NCBI RefSeq assembly: GCF_002849615.1 | Contig: NZ_PDNV01000014.1 | Span: 1-64,000, forward strand | DNA from: Pollutimonas nitritireducens | Lineage (GTDB): Bacteria > Pseudomonadota > Gammaproteobacteria > Burkholderiales > Burkholderiaceae_B | Direction: 5' to 3' | Length of the DNA stretch: 64,000 nt | Part shown: positions 58,150-64,000 of the stretch, in pieces | How the letters are laid out: each line of letters begins with the position of its first letter | Position numbering within the stretch: the stretch's first letter is position 1 | Program-made: the position numbers and the translations under genes | Notes under the pieces: generated by a model | What the model saw: only the letters and a program-made list of their open reading frames with translations | The model's database searches: none | Told to the model about the DNA's origin: nothing

Positions 58150-58851
58150 GTGGGGGATACATCGACTTTACTGGAAGTTCGAACTCAGGGCGCGAGAAGG
58201 CTCGCCGATCATTTAATGGCTGAAATGACTAGGGGGAAACTGAGGAAGGGCATGAGACTGCCACCAGAGCGGGAGCTTGGCGAGCTTTTCGGCGTATCGC
58301 GCGGATCAGTACGACGGGTTTTAGCCCAGTTTTGTGATCAAGGCTTTATTAGCCAACGCGTGGGCAGCGGCACTTTTGTGCTGCCCAAGGCTGAAAATTT
58401 GTCTAGATCGCAAGAAATCATAGCGGCCACGCCCACCAGCCCTGCCGAGCTGATGGTGGCTCGACTGCTCATTGAGCCTTTAATGCCGGGATTGATCGTG
58501 CAGAATGCGACCAGCGCCGACTTCAAGCATATGTTTCAGTGCCTGGACCAGTCCGAGGCCGCCACGAGTATCGATGAATTCGAACATTGGGACGAGGAGC
58601 TGCACAAGGCGTTCGCATTTGCCACACATAATTCCTTTTTTGTGCAGTTGATGGACCTGACGAATAAAGTCCGGGAGCAAGGCGAGTGGGGGCGTTTGAA
58701 ACGCATTTCATTGACTGCGGAAACCAGACAGCAATACGAATTGCAGCATCGGGCGATAGTTGACGCGCTCAAAGACCGAGATGCCCGCCTTGCCAAAAAC
58801 TTACTGTTCGGGCACTTGCAACTAATCCAGCGGAATTTGTTTGGCGGTTGA
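58150..58851 (+). CDS. GntR-family regulator, FCD (FadR-type) domain
   Basis: A 233-residue regulator from a GTG at 58150 preceded by AAAAGGGG; a TTG at 58132 is in frame but lacks a ribosome site. The winged helix is GKLRKGMRLPPERELGELFGVSRGSVRRVLAQFCDQGFISQRVGSGTFV; the C-terminal FCD domain has EFEHWDEELHKAFAFATHNSFFVQL with a metal-binding pattern. It probably controls the divergent FAH-Bug genes. TATAAT at 58111-58116 is a likely -10 for it. Confidence 0.88.
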   Translation: MGDTSTLLEVRTQGARRLADHLMAEMTRGKLRKGMRLPPERELGELFGVSRGSVRRVLAQFCDQGFISQRVGSGTFVLPKAENLSRSQEIIAATPTSPAELMVARLLIEPLMPGLIVQNATSADFKHMFQCLDQSEAATSIDEFEHWDEELHKAFAFATHNSFFVQLMDLTNKVREQGEWGRLKRISLTAETRQQYELQHRAIVDALKDRDARLAKNLLFGHLQLIQRNLFGG

Positions 58852-58927
58852 ACTCCCCTGAAGCGCTGAGCGACCACAAAGAATCCGCCGCGTTTTCAGG
58901 TAGTGTCCCGCGTTGTGTCGATGTCCC

Positions 58928-59320
58928 CTATGGACCCGATTTAACCCAAAACCATGCCATTGTGCCTATGGCCAACCAGAGCACGACGACCAGGATTGCC
59001 CCCATCCGGCTTGTCGGCTTCGTACCTTTCGCTTGTATCCACTCGTCTGCCTGGGCGCGGCATTCCATCAGTAGGTCCGAAGGCAGGAGCCGGATGGCTA
59101 ACCAGATCAGGCCGGGAAGCAGCAATACGTCATCGACGTAACCGAGTATCGGTATGAAGTCGGGGATCAGGTCGATCGGACTCAGCGCATATGCCACCAC
59201 GAACACCCCCAGTGCCTTCGCATACCAGGGGGTTCGAGGATGTTTGCCTGCGAACCAAAGCGTCACGCCGTCGCGCTTGATTCGACTGGCCCAGGCTTTT
59301 ACATTGTCGCTGATACTCAT
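58928..59320 (-). CDS. YkvA family protein (DUF1232)
   Basis: A 130-residue membrane-associated protein. The DUF1232 hallmark LSPIDLIPDFIPILGYVDDVLLLPGLIWLAIRLLP is complete, and a hydrophobic C-terminal helix follows (AILVVVLWLAIGTMAWFW). Function unknown; widely conserved. It lies 33 bases downstream of catA on the same strand. Confidence 0.88.
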   Translation of the reverse strand: MSISDNVKAWASRIKRDGVTLWFAGKHPRTPWYAKALGVFVVAYALSPIDLIPDFIPILGYVDDVLLLPGLIWLAIRLLPSDLLMECRAQADEWIQAKGTKPTSRMGAILVVVLWLAIGTMAWFWVKSGP

Positions 59321-59353
59321 CGGATTCGGGATGGACTGTCGCAGGGCGGGCCC

Positions 59354-60265
59354 TTATGCGGCGGCGCGTGTCCGCGTTACGTCTGTACCCGGCACATTGG
59401 CTTTTTCTGCGTGCAGCGTAAAGTTGAAGACAATGTGCGAAAACTCGCCATTCAGCCCGTATTTGGTAATTTCGGCAGGGTCGCTCACCTTGGTCAGGAC
59501 CGGCACTAAGCCTTCCCGCGTGGCGAAGGCGAAATCGTCCCAGAGGTAGGGGTCGCCATCGATGTTGATCTGCGTTGTAAGTTTGCGGTGTCCGTCGGCC
59601 GTGACAAAAAAGTGGATATGGGCAGGGCGATTGCCATGGCGTCCCATTTTTTTCAGTATGGTATCGGTGGCCCCGTTGGGCGGAACGCTATAACCGACAG
59701 GTACCACGCTTTGGAAACGGTAGCGCCCATTTTCGTCAGTCCGGATGCCCCGTCGCAGGTTGAACGCTTCCTGCGACGGATCAAAGTATGAATAATTGCC
59801 GAGGTGATTGGCGTGCCAGACTTCGACCAGGGCATTTTTTAACGGTGTAACGCCGTCCTCGTCAAATACCTGACCTTCCATGACCAAAGGGTCGCCTATT
59901 TCTTGCTCGCCGCACAAGCGGGCAAACCCAACAGATACCGGTGCGCCTGCGACATACAGCGGGCCTTCAATTGTGCGTGGTGTGACATTCGGATTAAGCC
60001 CGGCTTTGGCCTCGGCCTCGTCCATGCGAATGTCCAGCAAGCGTTCGAAGCCCAGTCCTGCGGCGATAAGTCCGAACTCTTTCGAGCTGGTGCCCAGGAA
60101 GTTCAGCGCAGTCCAGAATTCACTGGGTGTAATGTCAAATTCTTCAATCGTATAAAACAAATCTTTAACGATGCGATTGGCGATGGCCTTGATACGCTCG
60201 TCGGTAACCGGGCCCTCGGTGCCTTCGATTTTTGTGATTAACTCGTCGATCAGTTGCTTGCTCAT
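59354..60265 (-). CDS. catA: Catechol 1,2-dioxygenase
   Basis: A 303-residue intradiol dioxygenase from the ATG at 60265 (AAGGAA upstream). The N-terminal helical dimerisation domain covers about 1-100. The non-heme Fe(III) ligands are visible: Tyr in HLGNYSYFDP, Tyr in VVPVGYSVP, and both His in HGNRPAHIHFFV. It opens catechol (or a substituted or hydroxylated catechol) to cis,cis-muconate. No catB or catC is present nearby. Its promoter region has a BenM/CatM-type site. Hydroxyquinol 1,2-dioxygenase is an alternative reading. Confidence 0.88.
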   Translation of the reverse strand: MSKQLIDELITKIEGTEGPVTDERIKAIANRIVKDLFYTIEEFDITPSEFWTALNFLGTSSKEFGLIAAGLGFERLLDIRMDEAEAKAGLNPNVTPRTIEGPLYVAGAPVSVGFARLCGEQEIGDPLVMEGQVFDEDGVTPLKNALVEVWHANHLGNYSYFDPSQEAFNLRRGIRTDENGRYRFQSVVPVGYSVPPNGATDTILKKMGRHGNRPAHIHFFVTADGHRKLTTQINIDGDPYLWDDFAFATREGLVPVLTKVSDPAEITKYGLNGEFSHIVFNFTLHAEKANVPGTDVTRTRAAA

Positions 60266-60348
60266 GGGTACGGTTCCTTTTTGATAGCCTGTGCCAGCGT
60301 GCGCAGTTGGCACCACGGTGTGGCTGTAACGGCTTGCTTGTGACACCA

Positions 60349-60413
60349 AGTATAAAAGTCGCCAATCGCGGGGTCTAATACTATTGAAGGCTCCCCGCAT
60401 ACCTTCAAGGTAT
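60349..60413 (-). promoter_or_regulatory. catA control region with BenM/CatM-type LysR site
   Basis: ATACCTTCAAGGTAT at 60399-60413 is a palindrome with 7-base arms that fits ATAC-N7-GTAT, the recognition sequence of BenM/CatM-type LysR regulators. A degenerate copy (ATAC-N7-GGCT, 60378-60392) lies 21 bases away, two helical turns, next to a poor -35 and a good -10 TATACT (60354-60349 on the minus strand). This is the classic layout of an inducible LysR-activated promoter. Confidence 0.7.
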
Positions 60414-60521
60414 TGGTTGGTTTGCGTAAAGCAGCTGTCAATGAGTAACTGATTTTAAGTTAGAGTAGAGTCCGGCCGTCTGCGCTGCGATACCCCCAAA
60501 TAAAGACTTCAGAGACTCTCC

Positions 60522-61730
60522 ATGATAAAGGCAGTGCCTGGCTGGCTGGAACCCATAGTGGCCATTTTCGTTCTGCAAACCACATCATCATTCCTGGCAC
60601 GGTTCATTCCGATCATCGCTCCGGCAGTGTCTGAAGAGTTCGGGTGGGGCGGCAGTTCCATTGGATATCTCACGGCAGCCAATTCGCTCGGCGGGCTGGC
60701 CATCCTGGTTGGAGGCTCCGCCTTGCTCAAGCAAGTAGGCGGGATGCGCACCCTGCAGTTGAGTTTGGTTCTCGGTTCCGCCAGCATGGCGTTCTTCCTG
60801 AATTCCAGCCTGGGCATCGCGCTGGCTGCATGCTTCGTGATGGGGCTTAGCAATGGTGCGGCAAATCCGGCTGGCAGTGAGGTTCTGCAAAGATACTCGC
60901 CCCCGGGGAAACGCAATCTCATTTTTTCGATCAAGCAGGCCGGGGTCCCTCTGGGGGGAGTGATAGCCGGACTGATCATTCCGGCCATGGTTGTTCCTGC
61001 GGGGTGGCGCATTGCGCTTTTAGTATGTGCGTTGCTGGTCTTGGTGCCAACCTTGGCGACCTGGCGCATTAGCGCTCGACTGGATGAAACACCTTCGTCA
61101 GAGCGCTGGCGTTTCTCCATGCCGAATCTGCAGTCGCTGCATCAATTGCGGGTACCTTTGCAATCTCTTCTGGACAATCCTGGTCTATTGAAGATGTCCA
61201 TCGTCGGAAGCCTGTTTGCGATTTCCCAAACCTGTTGGTTCACGTTCACGGTCATTTATCTGATCGACGCGCTGGGATTCTCGCTTGGGCTCGCCGGGGT
61301 CGTATTCGCCGTCATGCAAGCCGGGGGCGTGATCGGCCGCATTGCATTGGGATGGCTTTCTGACCACATGGGTTCGGCGACGGCATCGTTGTCGGTAGCG
61401 GCAATCCTGTCGGCAACCACAACGGTGCTGTTGGGATTGAGCAATCCCGAATGGCCGATATGGACCATTATCGTGCTGGCCTTCGTCGCCGGATGCTCGG
61501 CAGCCAGTTGGAACGGAGTGCAAATTGCCGAGGTGGCGCGTCGCTCACCGCCCGATCTGATTTCCGAAACCTCGGCAGGGTCCAGCATTCTTGTGAATGT
61601 GGTCAATATGCTGGTTCCGACGGCTTTTGCAGCCTTTGTGGCGTTCAGTGGCCGCTACGATTATGCCTTCGGATTCGCCGGCGCCTGCACCTTGTTGGTA
61701 CTTATCTTCCTGCCGCGCGAACGTGAGTAA
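60522..61730 (+). CDS. MFS transporter
   Basis: A 402-residue major facilitator protein with about twelve hydrophobic segments. The loop between TM2 and TM3 is GGSALLKQVGGMRTLQ, a weak form of the usual GxxxDRxGRR, and TM8-9 has GRIALGWLSDHMG. It is divergent from catA across a shared 256-base control region, so uptake of an aromatic acid feeding catechol, or a related metabolite, is likely. Exact substrate not assignable. Confidence 0.88.
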   Translation: MIKAVPGWLEPIVAIFVLQTTSSFLARFIPIIAPAVSEEFGWGGSSIGYLTAANSLGGLAILVGGSALLKQVGGMRTLQLSLVLGSASMAFFLNSSLGIALAACFVMGLSNGAANPAGSEVLQRYSPPGKRNLIFSIKQAGVPLGGVIAGLIIPAMVVPAGWRIALLVCALLVLVPTLATWRISARLDETPSSERWRFSMPNLQSLHQLRVPLQSLLDNPGLLKMSIVGSLFAISQTCWFTFTVIYLIDALGFSLGLAGVVFAVMQAGGVIGRIALGWLSDHMGSATASLSVAAILSATTTVLLGLSNPEWPIWTIIVLAFVAGCSAASWNGVQIAEVARRSPPDLISETSAGSSILVNVVNMLVPTAFAAFVAFSGRYDYAFGFAGACTLLVLIFLPRERE

Positions 61731-61741
61731 GGCCGCCGGGA

Positions 61742-63073
61742 TCAGCGGCAGCTCGACTTCCATGCTATCAATCCCAATGGCATCGCGAGCGCTGCCCACG
61801 ACACGGCATCGTGCCAGCCGTCGCCCACCAGTGCGGCGATCAGACCCATCGTTGTGATCAATGCCACGATGACTGGCACTTGCCATGTTTGCCGCATGTT
61901 GCCTTGCCTGCGCTGGTGGTCGTTGCCGGCCAGCATGGGCTTCGTGCGCGCGTTGGCCGAGGCCCGTCCTGGCCCGGCGGGTGCTTTTCGGCTGCGAGCG
62001 AGCCAGAGGTACAGGCCGCTGCCCAGTACGATGATGATGACGATGTCCAGCACAGCCCAAAGTATCTTCATGGGCAGTCCACCATAGTCACCGAAGTGCA
62101 GGGGCTCCGACAGGAGCAACGTGATCATGTACCACGGAAGGGGGCGGTTATCCGTCACTTGCAGCGTTTGGGCGTCGACCAATACGGGTTTCAACAGGCG
62201 CGATGTGAGCGGCTCGGTTCCGCGCATGAACACCGCATAGTGGTGCGGACTTGCCATGTTGGAACCCGGGTACGCGACAAAGCCCAGCTGCATGTTCGGT
62301 TCGAGCTGCTGGGCGGCACGCACCGCCTGTTGGAGCGACCCTGGTTGTGTCACCGGCGGATGGCCGGCATACGGCGCGACCATCTCGGCCATCTGGTCGG
62401 CTCGCCATGCACCGACTATCAGTTCAGCCCAGGTCGTGATCATTCCGGTGGCGCCGACGGTGCCGGCCCATACTAACGTGACTATGCCAAGCAGATTGTG
62501 CAGATCGAGCCATTTCAGGCGAGCGTTGCGATCACGGCGGACCTCGCCGAAATGCAGCCGCCGCATGAAGGGCGCATACAACACAACCCCGGATATGATC
62601 GCTGCCAGCAAGAGGAAAGCCATCAGTCCCAGAAACAGCTTGCCGGGCAGGTCCAAAAACAGATCGGTGTGCAGCCGCAGCATGAATGCCATGACGCCGC
62701 TGCGGTGTGCCGACGGATCAAGTACCTGGCCCGTGTAATAGTCGACAGTGACGGTGGTCCGATCGCCGCTACCGGCAACCGTATCGGCAAGGTTTACATA
62801 CCAGAACCCGTCATCAGTGATATCGCCGACGAACATGACTGCCTTGTTTGGCGCCTGTTCCTTAGCCGCCAGGATGACGTCATCAAGATTGGCCATGGGC
62901 AGGCCGCTGGCGGCCGTGGTGTGCTGTTCGCCCTCGGTCAGCCAGTGTTCGATTTCATGCTCGAAGATTAAAGGCAGGCCGGTAAGGCACAGCATCAGCA
63001 GGAAAATGGTGCTGACCAGGCTGGTCCATTTATGGACGAAGGACCATTTGCGCAAGGCGACGGGAGACAACAT
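61742..63073 (-). CDS. PepSY-associated membrane protein (iron-regulated, PiuB type)
   Basis: A 443-residue inner-membrane protein from the ATG at 63073. Hydrophobic segments lie near residues 14-35 (WTSLVSTIFLLMLCLTGLPLIF), 140-165, 185-210 and at the C-terminus; the PepSY region contains VTVDYYTGQVLD and the typical HKWTS and LHNLLGIVTLVWAGTVGATGM segments. These proteins accompany TonB siderophore receptors and probably reduce or release iron from siderophores. It is divergent from such a receptor. Confidence 0.87.
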   Translation of the reverse strand: MLSPVALRKWSFVHKWTSLVSTIFLLMLCLTGLPLIFEHEIEHWLTEGEQHTTAASGLPMANLDDVILAAKEQAPNKAVMFVGDITDDGFWYVNLADTVAGSGDRTTVTVDYYTGQVLDPSAHRSGVMAFMLRLHTDLFLDLPGKLFLGLMAFLLLAAIISGVVLYAPFMRRLHFGEVRRDRNARLKWLDLHNLLGIVTLVWAGTVGATGMITTWAELIVGAWRADQMAEMVAPYAGHPPVTQPGSLQQAVRAAQQLEPNMQLGFVAYPGSNMASPHHYAVFMRGTEPLTSRLLKPVLVDAQTLQVTDNRPLPWYMITLLLSEPLHFGDYGGLPMKILWAVLDIVIIIVLGSGLYLWLARSRKAPAGPGRASANARTKPMLAGNDHQRRQGNMRQTWQVPVIVALITTMGLIAALVGDGWHDAVSWAALAMPLGLIAWKSSCR

Positions 63074-63216
63074 CGTTAAGATCCAGCCGGTGTCGATAGC
63101 ATGACTATGTCCCGGGCAGCATGGCCGGCGCGCGCACCGACATAAAAAGGAGAACAACCGACCATGGGAATTTCCGTATATAAAAATGGCCGGGAAAAAT
63201 CCGGCTTTAATTGATT

Positions 63217-63266
63217 GATAATGGTATTGAGAACGATTGCTATCACCGCTCTTGCAAAATTATACA
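63217..63266 (+). promoter_or_regulatory. Fur-like box and promoter before the siderophore receptor
   Basis: The AT-rich stretch GATAATGGTATTGAGAACG... at 63217-63244 resembles overlapping Fur boxes (GATAATGATAATCATTATC type). It overlaps a -35 TTGCTA (63237-63242); -10 TATACA follows at 63261-63266 with an 18-base spacer. Confidence 0.55.
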
Positions 63267-63329
63267 TAGATCTGAGAGCGTGCACGCAGGTTTTCTCCCC
63301 CTGATTTCTTTCCCAAATGAGTGATTCCC

Positions 63330-64000
63330 ATGTCCTATCTTCCCCAGTTCCGCCCGTCCCTGGCACGTCCGCTGACAGCAGCCGGCCTATTGTTTGCGTC
63401 TGGCGGGGCGTTCGCGCAGTCGGCGGCACCCGCCACTGTGTTGCCCGCGGTGACCGTCCAAGGCAGCCAGGGTGCTGTTCAGGTACAGCCGGCCTATGCG
63501 GGCGGGCAGGTGGCGCGGGGCGGCGGTCTTGGTTTGTTAGGGTCGGAAGACGTCATGGACACCCCTTTCAGCACCGTCAATTACACGGCGCAAATGATGG
63601 AGGACATCCAGGCCCGCACGCTGGCCGATGTCATCACCAATGACGCCTCAGTGCGTACGACGACCTCAACCGGCGGTTTTGGCGAAGACTTCCAGATCCG
63701 CGGCTTCAGCGTCGGAACGGGTGACGTGGGCCTCAACGGTCTCTATGGCTTGTTGTCAGCCAATCGCGTGCCGATGGAACTGGTGGAGCGAGTCGAATTG
63801 CTCAAGGGGCCAGGCACACTTATGCGCGGCATTCCACCCACGGGAAGCATAGGGGGCAGCGTCAACGTCGTGACCAAGCGTGCCCACGATGACCCACTGA
63901 CGCGACTGACCACCACTTACACCAGCAAAGCCAATCTGGGCACCCATCTGGATATGGGCCGGCGCTTCGGCGAGAATAATGCCTGGGGCGTGCGCTTCAA
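63330..64000 (+). CDS. TonB-dependent siderophore receptor, 5' part
   Basis: The frame opens at the ATG at 63330 and stays open to the window edge, giving the first 223 residues. A signal peptide (about residues 1-30, ending GGAFAQ) is followed by a short TonB-box region and the plug domain: MDTPFSTVNYTAQMMEDIQARTLADVITNDASVR, then FQIRGFSVG, VERVELLKGPGTLMRGIPPTGSIGGSVNVVTKRA, and the first barrel strands. There is no N-terminal signalling (STN) domain, so it is a simple transporter rather than a transducer. It should import a ferric siderophore across the outer membrane. The rest is outside the window. Confidence 0.9.
   Translation, partial: MSYLPQFRPSLARPLTAAGLLFASGGAFAQSAAPATVLPAVTVQGSQGAVQVQPAYAGGQVARGGGLGLLGSEDVMDTPFSTVNYTAQMMEDIQARTLADVITNDASVRTTTSTGGFGEDFQIRGFSVGTGDVGLNGLYGLLSANRVPMELVERVELLKGPGTLMRGIPPTGSIGGSVNVVTKRAHDDPLTRLTTTYTSKANLGTHLDMGRRFGENNAWGVRF

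Overview
The window looks like a chromosomal segment of a betaproteobacterium of the order Burkholderiales, most likely family Alcaligenaceae (Bordetella / Achromobacter / Pusillimonas type). Support: two separate Bug-family (TctC) receptors, a RibB protein with a degenerate GTP-cyclohydrolase II half next to ribH-nusB-thiL-pgpA, the order ferredoxin-coaD-rsmD with divergent ftsY, a split pntAA-pntAB-pntB transhydrogenase, and groESL behind a perfect CIRCE operator. No rRNA, tRNA, CRISPR array or complete insertion sequence was recognised.

Layout. 1-1.3 kb: visibly AT-richer accessory DNA with two small leftward genes, one carrying an RNxxxH motif typical of HEPN RNases. 1.4-20.4 kb: a rightward catabolic island that opens with a frameshifted IclR regulator and closes with a TetR regulator. 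Between them lie an Old Yellow Enzyme, a double-EthD protein, a complete five-part branched-chain-type ABC importer with an SDR inserted between its subunits, a complete TPP-dependent 2-oxoacid/acetoin-type dehydrogenase complex (E1 alpha, E1 beta, E2, E3) interleaved with a crotonase, an acyl-CoA dehydrogenase, an acyl-CoA ligase and an MmgE/PrpD protein. 20.4-21.0 kb: a non-coding gap with four copies of a ~20-bp repeat resembling an insertion-sequence end. 21.0-23.7 kb: a DUF2703 protein and an FtsH-type protease, probably accessory.

23.8-63 kb is mostly backbone: YcgR flagellar brake; a divergent pair fitting pipecolate/lysine catabolism; transhydrogenase; YidB; O-acetylhomoserine sulfhydrylase; AsmA and an orphan MOSC N-terminal domain; ferredoxin, coaD, rsmD, ftsY, CYTH-CHAD; a phnDCEE-type importer with an IclR regulator; riboflavin genes, nusB, thiL, pgpA, pncC, pyrF, dgkA; LacI regulator plus Bug receptor; groESL; a TetR/SDR pair; a Bug-FAH-GntR cluster; YkvA; catechol 1,2-dioxygenase and a divergent MFS transporter; and finally a PepSY membrane protein divergent from a TonB-dependent siderophore receptor cut by the window edge.

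How it works together: the island carries import, CoA activation, alpha/beta-desaturation, hydration or C-C hydrolysis, redox steps and a TPP/lipoyl acyl-transfer complex, but no thiolase. I read it as one catabolic route for an unidentified carboxylic or cyclic ketone substrate, and it is the best candidate here for an undescribed system. Several regulatory sites are directly readable: CIRCE at groESL, a perfect 14-bp LacI-type palindrome before the Bug gene, an ATAC-N7-GTAT (BenM/CatM-type) site between catA and the MFS gene, and a Fur-like box before the siderophore receptor.
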